From positions 1-56,943 of the forward strand of contig JAHBZF010000007.1 of NCBI GenBank assembly GCA_019635575.1: DNA of 56,943 nt, read 5' to 3'. Below the pieces are notes generated by a model. The model searched no databases and had not been told where the DNA came from. It saw nothing but the letters and a program-made list of their open reading frames with translations. A program made the position numbers and the translations under genes. Origin of the DNA: Pseudolabrys sp. (GTDB taxonomy: Bacteria > Pseudomonadota > Alphaproteobacteria > Rhizobiales > Xanthobacteraceae). This document shows positions 1 to 8,775 of the stretch, one piece after another (within the stretch, counting starts at the first letter, position 1; each line of letters opens with the position of its first letter).

Positions 1-480
1 CGCTCGCGCTCGCGCTCGCGCCCCTGCACGTACGTCTCCGGCTCGCTCGGGTCGTCGCTGCGCTGCGCGAGGAACGCCATGTGCGCGACCGACACGCGCC
101 CGCGGATCGACAGGTCGCCCGCGAGCCCCGCGACCGATGCGTAGTGCGTCACGAAGAGCGTGAAGGCGCGCGACTCCAGCGCGAGGTGCCGGAGCGCCGC
201 GTACGCGATCGCCGCGCCATCGAACGTCGACGTGCCGCGCCCGAGCTGGACGTCGCGCGCGCGCGCGCGAGCGTGAGGCCGGCGGGCGAGCGAGCGCACA
301 TCGCGCACCGGCGCACCTCGTCCATGATCACGAGCGACTCGGACGTCGCCGACGACAGGATCTCGCTCGCCTCCGCCAGCTCGACGAAGAACGTGCTGCG
401 ACCGGCGAGCGGGTTGTCGCTCGCGCCCATGCGCGTATAAATCGCGTCGAACACGGGCAGCCGCGCGCTCTCCGCCGGCA
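1..480 (-). other. eukaryotic MSH3-like MutS C-terminal fragment joined to bacterial mutS
   Basis: Read on the minus strand and skipping 246-316, this stretch encodes a continuous MutS-homologue ATPase tail: [13 protein letters not shown], the Walker B segment, then [24 protein letters not shown] and VAHMAFLAQ. Bacterial MutS has IGRGT-type, FATHY and different wording here, while FVTHY, IAYATL and HMxFL are typical of eukaryotic MSH3. Third codon positions are almost all G or C, more extreme than in the rest of mutS. The exact junction cannot be fixed because the region is conserved; it lies about 440-560. It reads as a GC-rich eukaryote (for example an alga) fused to the bacterial contig. 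I favour assembly chimera over real transfer because it sits exactly at the contig end. Confidence 0.75.
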
Positions 481-2551
481 CGAACGAGCCGATCTGCGCG
501 AGCAGCGCGATCAGTGCATTCTGCCGCAGGAAGGTCGACTTACCGGCCATGTTCGGGCCGGTGAGCAGCCAGATGCGTCCTGCCTCATGTCCGCCCGGCG
601 GCGACAGATCGCAATTGTTGGCGACGAACGCGCCGCCGTCGCGCGCCAGTGCCTGTTCCACCACCGGATGACGACCGCCCTCGATCTCGAAGGCGAGCGT
701 TGCGTCGATCTGCGGCCGCACATAATCGCGCTCGGCGGCGAGCGTCGCCAGCGCGGCGGTCACATCGAGCGCGGCGAGCGCCTGCGCCGCCGCCTTGATC
801 GGCTCGCTGGCGACGGTGATGCTCGCTGCGAGTTGTTCGAACATCTCCAGTTCGAGACCGAGCGCGCGGTCGCCGGCGCTGGCGATCTTTGCTTCCAGTT
901 CGCCGAGTTCGGTGGTGGTGAACCGCACCTGTCCGGCGAGCGTCTGGCGGTGGATGAAGGTCTGATTGAGCGGCGCGGCCATCAGCTTGTCGCCGTGCTG
1001 CGCCGTCACCTCGACGAAATAACCGAGCACGTTGTTGTGCCGGATCTTCAAGATCTTGATGCCCGTCTCGTCGGCGTAGCGCGCCTGCAGTGCGGCGATG
1101 ACGCGGCGCGCCTCGTCGCGCAGCGCACGCGTCTCGTCGAGCGTCGTGCTGTAGGCGGGACGGATGAAGCCGCCGTCGCGCTTGAACACCGGAAGCTCGT
1201 CGTCGAGCGCAGCGGCGAGTTCGCGCGCGATCGCCTTGTCGACGCCGGCGCAGGCAGCAGCAGCGTCGGCGAGATCGGCCGGGGCATCCGCCAGCGATGA
1301 CAGACGGCCGGCAAGATCGGCGGCGGCGGTCAGGCCGTCGCGGATGCCGGCAAGATCGCGCGGGCCGGCGCGGCCGAGCACGATGCGCGCCAGCGCGCGG
1401 GCGAGATCGGGTGCACGGTTGAGCGCCGCGCGCAGATCGGCGCGCAAGGTGGCTTGCGCGACCAGAAATTCCACCGCGTCGTGGCGGCGGCGGATCACCT
1501 CGACATCGGTCAGCGGCGCGGCAAGCCGCTGCGCGAGGAGCCGCGAACCCGCCGAGGTCACGGTGCGGTCGATGGAAGCGAGCAGCGAGCCCGCGCGTTC
1601 GCCGCTCATGGTGCGCATCAGTTCGAGATTGGCGCGGGTGGCCTGATCGATCGCCATGGTGGCGCCGGCCTGCTCACGCAGCGGCGGAGACAGCGGCGGG
1701 CGTCTGCCGATCTGCGTGCGCTCGACATAGCTGATGCAGGCGGCGGCCGCGGTGAGTTCGAGCCGCGTCAGATCGCCGAACGCGGCGCTGGTCGCGACCG
1801 CGAAGAAATCCGTAAGCCGTCGCTCGGCGCTGGCGCCGTCGAATACATCGCGCGCCAGCGGCACCACCGCGGGAAACTCGCGCCAGAACGCGGCGAGGTC
1901 TGCATCTGAAAAAAGCGCATCGGAGACGAGGATTTCGCCGGGATCGACGCGCGCGATCTCCGCAGCCAGCGCGCCGCGCTCGCACTCGGCGATGCGGAAT
2001 TCGCCGGTGGAGATATCGATCCAGGCGAGGCCGAAGCGGCTATCGGTCTCGCCGGCGCGGGCGCGCGCCACCGCCAGCAGATAATTGTTGCGCCGCGCGT
2101 CGAGCAGCGTGTCCTCGGTCAGGGTGCCGGGCGTGACGAGGCGCACCACGTCGCGGCGGACCACGGCCTTGGACCCGCGCTTCTTCGCCTCGGCCGGGTC
2201 TTCCATCTGCTCGCAGACGGCGACGCGGTGGCCGAGCGCGATCAGCTTGTGCAGATATTCGTCGGAGCGGTGGATCGGCACGCCGCACAGCGGTACGTCC
2301 TTGCCGAGATATTTGCCGCGCTTGGTCAGCATGATGCCGAGCGCGCGCGAAGCGACTTCGGCATCCTCGAAGAACAGTTCGTAGAAATCGCCCATCCGGT
2401 AGAACAGCAGGCAGTCCGGATTGGCGGTCTTGATCTCGATATACTGTTCCATCATCGGCGTCGGACGCGCGACGTCGTCCGGTGCCTTGACCGGCTCCGC
2501 GGGCGGCGGATCGTCGTCGAGTTCGGAACGGAGGGCGCGGGCGGCGGTCAT
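149..2551 (-). CDS. mutS: DNA mismatch repair protein MutS (3' part replaced by foreign sequence)
   Basis: Mismatch-recognition ATPase. The start at 2551 gives the usual alphaproteobacterial N-terminus; the mismatch-binding Phe-x-Glu motif is at residues 56-58 (GDFYELF), followed by connector, lever and clamp regions. Walker A (GPNMAGKST) is at about 665-673 and Walker B (LVIMDE) at 740-745. From about residue 690 (near position 480) the sequence stops looking like bacterial MutS and becomes eukaryotic MSH3-like. After residue 745 the frame runs into an insert and ends as arginine-rich nonsense at 149, so the encoded 800-residue product is not a real protein. The bacterial part is sound; the intact bacterial 3' end (about 200 residues with helix-turn-helix and dimerisation region) is missing. 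It is not co-transcribed with the catabolic operon downstream of which it lies in any obvious functional sense. Confidence 0.85.
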   Translation of the reverse strand: MTAARALRSELDDDPPPAEPVKAPDDVARPTPMMEQYIEIKTANPDCLLFYRMGDFYELFFEDAEVASRALGIMLTKRGKYLGKDVPLCGVPIHRSDEYLHKLIALGHRVAVCEQMEDPAEAKKRGSKAVVRRDVVRLVTPGTLTEDTLLDARRNNYLLAVARARAGETDSRFGLAWIDISTGEFRIAECERGALAAEIARVDPGEILVSDALFSDADLAAFWREFPAVVPLARDVFDGASAERRLTDFFAVATSAAFGDLTRLELTAAAACISYVERTQIGRRPPLSPPLREQAGATMAIDQATRANLELMRTMSGERAGSLLASIDRTVTSAGSRLLAQRLAAPLTDVEVIRRRHDAVEFLVAQATLRADLRAALNRAPDLARALARIVLGRAGPRDLAGIRDGLTAAADLAGRLSSLADAPADLADAAAACAGVDKAIARELAAALDDELPVFKRDGGFIRPAYSTTLDETRALRDEARRVIAALQARYADETGIKILKIRHNNVLGYFVEVTAQHGDKLMAAPLNQTFIHRQTLAGQVRFTTTELGELEAKIASAGDRALGLELEMFEQLAASITVASEPIKAAAQALAALDVTAALATLAAERDYVRPQIDATLAFEIEGGRHPVVEQALARDGGAFVANNCDLSPPGGHEAGRIWLLTGPNMAGKSTFLRQNALIALLAQIGSFVPAESARLPVFDAIYTRMGASDNPLAGRSTFFVELAEASEILSSATSESLVIMDEVRRCAMCARSPAGLTLARARATSSSGAARRRSMARRSRTRRSGTSRWSRAPSRSS
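246..316 (-). other. 71-nt GT-AG spliceosomal-type intron candidate
   Basis: On the minus strand the codons for MDE end at 317, the next bases are GTGCGC, and 71 nt later CCAG precedes CTCGGGCGCGGC, which continues the conserved [10 protein letters not shown] motif in frame. The length is not a multiple of three, so the gene is broken unless it is removed exactly at GT and AG. A CTCAC branch-site-like motif has its A (position 274) 28 nt before the AG. The insert is otherwise GC-rich low-complexity sequence. No group I, group II or intein features fit in 71 nt. Confidence 0.7.
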
Positions 2552-2653
2552 GACCGGCGGACGCTAGCAGAAGCGCGCCGGGGTTTCACGGTCGCACGCC
2601 CCAGAACCCCCGGTTTTCACGGGCCGGACTCGCACGAAAAAGCCGGAAAAGCC

Positions 2654-3865
2654 TTATGTCACCGCATTGGCGCGGCGCAGCCCGCCGAGCATGGAGGATT
2701 CCATGACGTGCGCCCTGGCTCGTTGCGGGTCGGCGGCGACCGCCATCAGCTCGGTGAGATGCTGGCGTTGCACGGCGGGATCGCGCTCCTGCAACAATTG
2801 CTTGTTGCGGATCGACATCTTCTGCACCTGCTCGACAGTCGCGGCGCGGCGCTGCCGGTCGTAAACGCCGAGCAGGGTTTCGTTCTCGCCATGCCAGACG
2901 CGGCCGAGCTTGTCGGCGAGATTGATCGCGTCATGGATGCCGCTGTTGAGGCCGAAGCCGCCGAGCGGATTGTTGAGATGCGCGGCGTCGCCGGCAAGCA
3001 GCGCGCGGCCGTGGATGAACGTCTGCGCGACGCGCTGATGCACGCGATAGATGCTCTTGTAGCGGATCTCGTAAGGCTGGTCGCGCTGTACCAGCAACTG
3101 CATCGCGCGCTCGATATTCGCCGGGTCGAGCAGTTCGGCATCGGATTTCTGCGGATCGCCGTAGAACGCCGCGCGCCACAGGCCGGGCGGGCCGTCGTCT
3201 GGCACCTTGAACACCGCGGCCCATTCGATCGGATCGGACACATAGGCGTTCATCGTGAAGCCGTGCTGGCCGAGATCATAAGGCGTGCTGGCGACGACAA
3301 AAAATTCCGGCCAGGTGAAGCCTTCGAATTCGATACCGGTGCCTTTGCGCACGACGCTACGCGAGCCGTCCGCGCCGATCAGCCACGATGCTTCGATGAC
3401 GCGCGTCTCGCCGTCCGTCTCCACGGTGACGCGCACGCCGTCGCCATCCTGCGTGTAGTCGGCGACACGATGATTGAAATGGACTTCCGTGCCGGGGATC
3501 GCCCGCAGGATGTCGAGCTGGATCGGCGTCAGCCGGTGTTGCTCGAGATGCAGCCGATAGGGATACGGCGTGACATCAGCCAGAAGTCCGAGATCGAACT
3601 GCGCGATATATTCGCCGCGCTTGTCGCGGATTTGCCATTCTTGGACCTGCAGCCCGGTGTCGTGCATCCGGTCGGTGATGCCGTAGGGCGCCATCATCTC
3701 CAGCGTCGGCGGGTGATAGGAACCGGCGCGCAGATCGTGGGTAAGCGCCGGTTCGGCCTCGAACACGATGACGGGAATGTTCTGCCGGGCGAGCGCGATC
3801 GCGCACATCAAACCGGTGGGACCGGCGCCGGCGATGACGACGGGCTTGGACGTTTTCGAGTTCAT
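2654..3865 (-). CDS. FAD-dependent aromatic-ring monooxygenase-like protein
   Basis: Class A flavoprotein hydroxylase family (403 residues, cytoplasmic), which use NAD(P)H and O2 to hydroxylate an activated aromatic ring. Seen: Rossmann GAGPTG at 13-18 with Glu36 closing the ADP-ribose site, the DG motif in LIGADGSRS near 161-165, and the GD motif in LLAGDAAHLNNP near 295 followed by the FAD-pyrophosphate helix GGFGLNSGIHDA. It is closer in wording to MhpA/UbiH-type hydroxylases than to PobA. The start at 3865 lies 3 bases after the amidohydrolase stop, so it is the last gene of the TRAP/ior operon. A role hydroxylating the imported aromatic acid (or product of its neighbours) is inference; the substrate cannot be read from sequence. 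Confidence 0.85.
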   Translation of the reverse strand: MNSKTSKPVVIAGAGPTGLMCAIALARQNIPVIVFEAEPALTHDLRAGSYHPPTLEMMAPYGITDRMHDTGLQVQEWQIRDKRGEYIAQFDLGLLADVTPYPYRLHLEQHRLTPIQLDILRAIPGTEVHFNHRVADYTQDGDGVRVTVETDGETRVIEASWLIGADGSRSVVRKGTGIEFEGFTWPEFFVVASTPYDLGQHGFTMNAYVSDPIEWAAVFKVPDDGPPGLWRAAFYGDPQKSDAELLDPANIERAMQLLVQRDQPYEIRYKSIYRVHQRVAQTFIHGRALLAGDAAHLNNPLGGFGLNSGIHDAINLADKLGRVWHGENETLLGVYDRQRRAATVEQVQKMSIRNKQLLQERDPAVQRQHLTELMAVAADPQRARAHVMESSMLGGLRRANAVT

Positions 3866-3868
3866 GGA

Positions 3869-4879
3869 TTAACGGAAGAACTTGACGCCGGTGAGCGCTT
3901 CGAGGTTGCCGCGATAAAGCCGGTCGAGGTCGGCCTGCGAGAAATTCATCGAGTCGATGATCTTCATGGTGTCGCGGATATAGCCGGGGCCTTTCTCCGG
4001 GTCGAACGGGCAATCCGATGCAAAGATGATGTGATCCATGGCATAAAAGTCGAAGCCGCACAGCGCCGCGCCACGGCCGCCGAATGTGGCGGTGTCGGCG
4101 TGGAAATTCTGCTTGAAGTAGTCGAGCGGCCGTTTCTTCAGGCTGCGGCGCAGCGCATCGAGGTCTTCGTCGGATGTGCGCGCGCCGATCTGGTCCCAGC
4201 CGGGGCCGATGCGGCCTTCGAGCATCGGCACGATGCCGCCGAAATGGTGCACGATCAGCTTGAGATCCGGATATTTGTCCAGCGTCCTGGAGAAGACGAG
4301 CCGCGACATCGCAGCGGCCGTTTCATAAGACCAGCCGAGGGCCCACCAGATTTCGTATTTCGATTTCGGCTCGTCCATGTAATCGGGATGCTTGGCGTTA
4401 CGTGCTGGATGCAGCCAGACCGGTTTCTTGTTGCCATTCATCGCCGCGAAGAACGGCTCGAACTCCGGCCGATCGATCGGCTTGCCAAGCACGTTGGTGT
4501 AGATTTGCACGCCGAGCGCGCCGTTCTTCAGCGCGCGTTCGGCCTCGCGCACACCGGCGTCCGGCGCGCCCATCGGCGCCTGCGCGACCCAGCCGGGATA
4601 GCGCTTCGGATCGCGCGCGCAAATTTCGGCGAAGCCGTCGTTGACGATCTTGGCGTAGTCCTCGACCTGATCCGGCGCGGCGAGATATTCGAGCGGCGGC
4701 ATCGGATAGGACAGGATCTGCGCGTAGTTTTCGAAGCTGTCGACCACCCGGTTGCGAACGTCCATGTCGTGGATCGAGGGTACGCCGCGCATGCGCTTGC
4801 CGATGTCGCCGAAGCCGCTGTCCACCAGCTTCTCGAAGAATTTCGGCGGGATGAAATGAGTATAGGCGTCGATCCGCAT
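3869..4879 (-). CDS. amidohydrolase-2 family protein (ACMSD / o-pyrocatechuate decarboxylase type)
   Basis: TIM-barrel metal enzyme of the Amidohydro_2 family (336 residues), whose members decarboxylate or hydrolyse aromatic acids. Candidate metal and catalytic residues are His8, His157 (VWLHPAR), His211/His212 (LIVHHFGG) and Asp289 (FASDCPFD). The usual N-terminal HxH is YTH here, so the first metal His is replaced by Tyr6; related subfamilies vary at this point. It lies between iorB and the FAD monooxygenase in the same orientation, 131 bases after iorB and 3 bases before the monooxygenase. A non-oxidative decarboxylase or ring-cleavage-product hydrolase in the same pathway is the natural guess. 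Confidence 0.82.
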   Translation of the reverse strand: MRIDAYTHFIPPKFFEKLVDSGFGDIGKRMRGVPSIHDMDVRNRVVDSFENYAQILSYPMPPLEYLAAPDQVEDYAKIVNDGFAEICARDPKRYPGWVAQAPMGAPDAGVREAERALKNGALGVQIYTNVLGKPIDRPEFEPFFAAMNGNKKPVWLHPARNAKHPDYMDEPKSKYEIWWALGWSYETAAAMSRLVFSRTLDKYPDLKLIVHHFGGIVPMLEGRIGPGWDQIGARTSDEDLDALRRSLKKRPLDYFKQNFHADTATFGGRGAALCGFDFYAMDHIIFASDCPFDPEKGPGYIRDTMKIIDSMNFSQADLDRLYRGNLEALTGVKFFR

Positions 4880-5010
4880 GGTGGCCCTCGATGTGGTAGC
4901 AATTTATGCGGTGTTAAGGCGCTGTTGTGCAAGCGTGGTGGAGACGGCGAGGCGCATGGCAGCCACGCTGTCCTCTCGGATTATTGCCGCGCTGCGGCAT
5001 CAAAGCGCGG

Positions 5011-6540
5011 TCATTCGGCGGCGGTGGGCAGCGCCGTCTGCGCGGCGATGGCGGCGAGGCAACGTGTCAGGCTCTCGCCTTCCGGGTCGGCCAGGGCCGC
5101 CGCGCGGGCGCTGGCGATGGCATCGATCGCGAGCGGCAGCGGGATCGCGCCCGCCAGTGCCGGCCGGATCACCTGTGTCTCGATGCTTGCGAAATTCGCG
5201 GTGCCGCGGGCATGGGTGTCGCCATAGCCCTTGATCAGGCGGGCGCATTCCGCGATCTCGCGCGCCAGATCGGAGCCGAGGTTGGGCGAGCGCGCCGCGG
5301 CGCCGCGGATCATGCCGAGCCAGTTTTCGATCGCGGCCTGTTCCTCATGGTAGCGATGGCAATGCGGTCGCCAGCCGCGCAGCTTGGCCAGCAGCCAGAA
5401 CCGCAGGAAGCCGGTGACCGAGGTGGTGTTCACCTCCATGCCGAAATAGACGCGGCCGAGCCAGCCGCGCCGCGCCGCCAGCCGCAGGATCGCGCGCGCC
5501 AGGCGCGGCGGCAGGATCTGGCAGAACTCGTCAATGCCGGGCTTGAGGAAATCGGTGATCACGAACGGCTCGCCCGACGCTTTCAGTTCCTCGCGGGCGA
5601 TGCGGGCGAACCGCTCCGGCGCGATCTTCGCCTGCGCGACGCGGATCACATCCTCGAACGACATGCGCACGGCAAGATGCCGCGCTGTCTCGCGCAGCAG
5701 GATCGGGTCGCCGCCGGCGAACGGAGCGAGTCGGTCGAGATAAAGCCGCGCGTAGCGCGCGCTCTGATAGGCGACGAGGCGGCGTACGCCTTCCAGCACG
5801 ATCTCGCGTGCGGCCTCGGGGAATGCCGTCGTGGCGCGCTCCAGGTCGGCCAACGTTTCGCGGCTGTGCTTCTTCGTTTCTACCGGCGCGACGACTGGCA
5901 GCCGCGCTTTCGCTGCCGCGAGCCCAGCGCGGAAGCCGCGCAGATTGGCGTCCGCCGCTTTTCCTTCGGCGCGGATCGCTGTCTCGAAATCATCCGCGGT
6001 CATCGGCATCACGCCGCTGCCGGCGAGCGCACCGAGCATCACGGAATTGATCATGGTGCCGTTGGCCTTCGCCAGGGTCTCCATGTCGATCAGCAGATTG
6101 TCGCGCGCATTGTCGTTGATCGCCTGGATCAGCAGATCGCGGTCGTAACGGCCGTCGCCCATCGCCATCTTTTCGGTGGTGAGATAGGAGCGGCCGGTCG
6201 CGCCGAGCATCAGGGTGCGGTCGCGGGTGACGAAGCCGTTGGCGATGGCCCGACCCGCTTCAAGCAGTTCGGTCGCGGCCATGATGTCGACGTCGCCGAC
6301 GCCGGGGGTGAGCGACAGCACCGGCCGGCGGCCGTTGAGCGCGCGCCATGTCGCGGGCACGACCTCGATATAATAAGTGGTGGCGCCGGTACGCTGCGCG
6401 ACGCCGGGGATCGATGTGCTCTGCACCGGATAGCCGGCATGGGTCGCCGCCTTGACGATCCAGTCGGTGAGCACGCCGCCGCCTTCGCCGCCGAGCGCGG
6501 CGATCAGCAGGGTAATGGGGCGGTCCGGGGCGGCGCTCAT
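5011..6540 (-). CDS. iorB: indolepyruvate:ferredoxin oxidoreductase beta-subunit-like protein
   Basis: The N-terminal ~200 residues are a pyruvate-ferredoxin-oxidoreductase gamma (IorB) domain: ALGGEGGGVLTDW close to the start, then GVAQRTGATTYYIE. The protein is 509 residues, much longer than archaeal IorB (~200); the C-terminal extension from about 215 matches the DUF6537-type region seen in bacterial IorB-like proteins. The start ATG overlaps the iorA stop by 4 bases (ATGA), showing translational coupling. With the alpha subunit it would oxidatively decarboxylate aryl-2-oxo acids to aryl-acyl-CoA, passing electrons to ferredoxin. Real substrate unknown. Confidence 0.87.
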   Translation of the reverse strand: MSAAPDRPITLLIAALGGEGGGVLTDWIVKAATHAGYPVQSTSIPGVAQRTGATTYYIEVVPATWRALNGRRPVLSLTPGVGDVDIMAATELLEAGRAIANGFVTRDRTLMLGATGRSYLTTEKMAMGDGRYDRDLLIQAINDNARDNLLIDMETLAKANGTMINSVMLGALAGSGVMPMTADDFETAIRAEGKAADANLRGFRAGLAAAKARLPVVAPVETKKHSRETLADLERATTAFPEAAREIVLEGVRRLVAYQSARYARLYLDRLAPFAGGDPILLRETARHLAVRMSFEDVIRVAQAKIAPERFARIAREELKASGEPFVITDFLKPGIDEFCQILPPRLARAILRLAARRGWLGRVYFGMEVNTTSVTGFLRFWLLAKLRGWRPHCHRYHEEQAAIENWLGMIRGAAARSPNLGSDLAREIAECARLIKGYGDTHARGTANFASIETQVIRPALAGAIPLPLAIDAIASARAAALADPEGESLTRCLAAIAAQTALPTAAE

Positions 6541-8750
6541 GTCGGTGTCGTGGTGCGGGCGTCAAGGGTGGTGCTGGCGCGTGCCAGCGCGGGAATCGGC
6601 GCCAGTGCCGGCTCGGCCTGTGGGAATCGAATGCCGAACAGGCCGAGGAATCCACGCCGCATCGCGAACAGGAAGCGGTCCCACGCGGTGGCGTTGCGGA
6701 TGATTTCGGCACGATAGAACGACGGGCACAGCACCGCGGCGTGCGCGACCTCGCCGCACAGGCCGCAGCCGACGCAGCTCTCGATCACGGTCGCGACCGG
6801 ATCGGTGCGCAGCGGATCGGGCGACGGCTTCACCGTCAGCGACGGACAGCCGGATAGCCGCATGCAGGAATGGTCGCCGGTGCAGATCTCGTCGTCGACG
6901 CCGTAGCGCGCACGGGTGACTCGCTCGCCGCGCTTGAGCTTCTCGGCATCTTCCACGCGAACGCGCCGCTGGCGCGCAAGCTGGCATTCGCCGTCGGCAA
7001 TGATGACCTTGAGGCCGCGTTCGGCGGTCTGCATCGCTTCCTTCAAGGTCTTCAGCATGGTCGCGACATTGTAGGTGCGGACCTTGCGCAGCCATTTGAC
7101 GCCGAAGGTGCGCAGCGTCTGCTCGATGTCCATGGTCTGGCCGGACGCCGCGTAGCTGTCCTTGCTCGACGGCATGAACTGCTGGCCGGTTGCCGAGGTG
7201 TAGCCGTTCTGCATCACGATCAGCACGCCATCGCCCTTGTTGAACAGGTTCGACGCGACGCCGGTGATCAAACCGTTGTGCCAGAATCCGCCGTCACCCA
7301 TCACTGTGATCGGCCGCCGCTCCATGTTCGGTCCGACCGCTGCGGCGGCGGCGAGCGACATGCCATAACCGAGGATCGAATTGCCCATGGAGAACGGCGG
7401 CAGGGTCGCGAACGAATGGCAGCCGATATCGGTGGAGATATGCGTCGGGCCGAGTTCGCGCTGCATCAACTTGACGGCGGAGAACACCGGGCGTTCCGGA
7501 CAGCCGGTGCAGAAGCCGGGCGGGCGTGGCGGAATCTCGCCGGTTGATTTCGTCGCGGCCGGCCGATGCGCCAGCATGGTCTCGACCCGTGCCGCGATCG
7601 CGTCGGCATCGACGCCGGTCGGTCGCGTCTTGATCAGGAACGCGGCGAGACCGCGCAGCAGCACGTCCTGCGTATATTCGCCGGCGGCGGGCAGGCAGTC
7701 CTTGCCGTGGATCTGCGTCTGGATATCGGCGCGGCGCAACTGCGTGTTGATCTGCTGCTCGATGTAATCGGGGTTGCCTTCCTCGACGATCAGCACCGCG
7801 CGCTTGCCGGCGCAGAACTGCGCCACTTCGTCGGGCACCAGCGGGTAGGCGAGGTTGAGCACATAGATCGGGATGCGCGCGGCGCCGAACAGATCGGCGA
7901 GACCGATGCGGCCGAGCGTGCGCACGACGCTGTTATAGAGCCCGCCGAGCACGACGATGCCGATCTCGCTGACGTCACCGTCGAACACCTCGTTGAGCTT
8001 TTGTTCGCGGGCGAACGCCTGGGCGGCCGGCAGCCGGTGTTCGGCCTTGAGCTTCTCGTGCACGAAGGTGACCGGTGGATGCGCCAGCCGCATGTAATCG
8101 AATTTCGGCGGACCGGAGAGCTTGTTGCGGCCGGAGAATTGTCCGCGGCGGTTATCCTTGGTGGTGAACTCGCCGGTGACATGGCAGGCGCGGATGCGTA
8201 ATTCGAGCATCACCGGCGCGTGGGTCGCCTCCGACAACGCGAAGCCCTGTTCGACAGTGTTGACGATGGTGGGGAGATCGGGCCGAGGATCGAGCAGCCA
8301 GATGCCGCATTTCATCGCATAAGCGTAAGAGCGCTCCTGGATGACGCTTGCGCCTTCGCCGTAATCCTCGCCGATGACGATCATCGCGCCGCCGATGACG
8401 CCGGGTGAGGCGAGGTTCGACAGCGCGTCGGCCGCGACATTGGTGCCGACCACGGATTTCCACGTCACCGCGCCGCGCAGCGGATAGTTGATCGAGGCGC
8501 CGAGCATCGCCGCGGCGGAGGCTTCGTTGGTGCAGGTTTCCAGATGCACGCCGAGATCGTCGAGCAGGTCGCCGGCATCGACCATCACATCGATCAGGTG
8601 CGACACCGGCGCGCCCTGATAGCCGCCGACATAGGACACGCCGGATTGCAGCAGCGCCTTGGTGACCGCGAGGATACCTTCGCCCTCGAAGGTCTCGCCG
8701 TCGCCGAGTTTCAGCGCCTCGACTTCCTTGCTGAATGAACGCTCTGCCAT
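6537..8750 (-). CDS. iorA: indolepyruvate:ferredoxin oxidoreductase alpha-subunit-like protein
   Basis: Thiamine-diphosphate and iron-sulfur subunit (737 residues). Seen: N-terminal pyrimidine-binding domain (SYVGGYQGAPVSHLID), middle transketolase-C-like domain, CTGCPERPVFSA, TPP-binding GDGGFWHNG followed by MQNGYTSATGQQ, and a C-terminal cysteine cluster (CTGDHSCMRLSGCP, then CVGCGLCGEVAH and a later Cys) for 4Fe-4S clusters. The start at 8750 (MAERSF) is chosen because the open frame above it is antisense-like nonsense overlapping the SnoaL-like gene. It lies 25 bases after that gene. Two-subunit aryl-pyruvate oxidoreductases are best known from anaerobes; several aerobic proteobacteria carry this larger form in aromatic amino-acid or arylpyruvate catabolism. 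Confidence 0.9.
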   Translation of the reverse strand: MAERSFSKEVEALKLGDGETFEGEGILAVTKALLQSGVSYVGGYQGAPVSHLIDVMVDAGDLLDDLGVHLETCTNEASAAAMLGASINYPLRGAVTWKSVVGTNVAADALSNLASPGVIGGAMIVIGEDYGEGASVIQERSYAYAMKCGIWLLDPRPDLPTIVNTVEQGFALSEATHAPVMLELRIRACHVTGEFTTKDNRRGQFSGRNKLSGPPKFDYMRLAHPPVTFVHEKLKAEHRLPAAQAFAREQKLNEVFDGDVSEIGIVVLGGLYNSVVRTLGRIGLADLFGAARIPIYVLNLAYPLVPDEVAQFCAGKRAVLIVEEGNPDYIEQQINTQLRRADIQTQIHGKDCLPAAGEYTQDVLLRGLAAFLIKTRPTGVDADAIAARVETMLAHRPAATKSTGEIPPRPPGFCTGCPERPVFSAVKLMQRELGPTHISTDIGCHSFATLPPFSMGNSILGYGMSLAAAAAVGPNMERRPITVMGDGGFWHNGLITGVASNLFNKGDGVLIVMQNGYTSATGQQFMPSSKDSYAASGQTMDIEQTLRTFGVKWLRKVRTYNVATMLKTLKEAMQTAERGLKVIIADGECQLARQRRVRVEDAEKLKRGERVTRARYGVDDEICTGDHSCMRLSGCPSLTVKPSPDPLRTDPVATVIESCVGCGLCGEVAHAAVLCPSFYRAEIIRNATAWDRFLFAMRRGFLGLFGIRFPQAEPALAPIPALARASTTLDARTTTPT

Positions 8751-8775
8751 TGCGGCACCAGACTTTCTCGGCGCT

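Noticed and set aside
149-316. The tail of the mutS open frame as a simple single-base frameshift
   Set aside because: A one-base shift cannot explain it: a 71-nt block must be removed at GT and AG to join DE to LGRGTS precisely.
2228-5227. A 3-kb open frame on the plus strand
   Set aside because: It lies antisense to mutS, the monooxygenase and the amidohydrolase, all with strong family motifs. It is a by-product of high GC.
4927-6717. A 596-codon plus-strand frame
   Set aside because: Antisense to iorB and iorA, with no recognisable motif.
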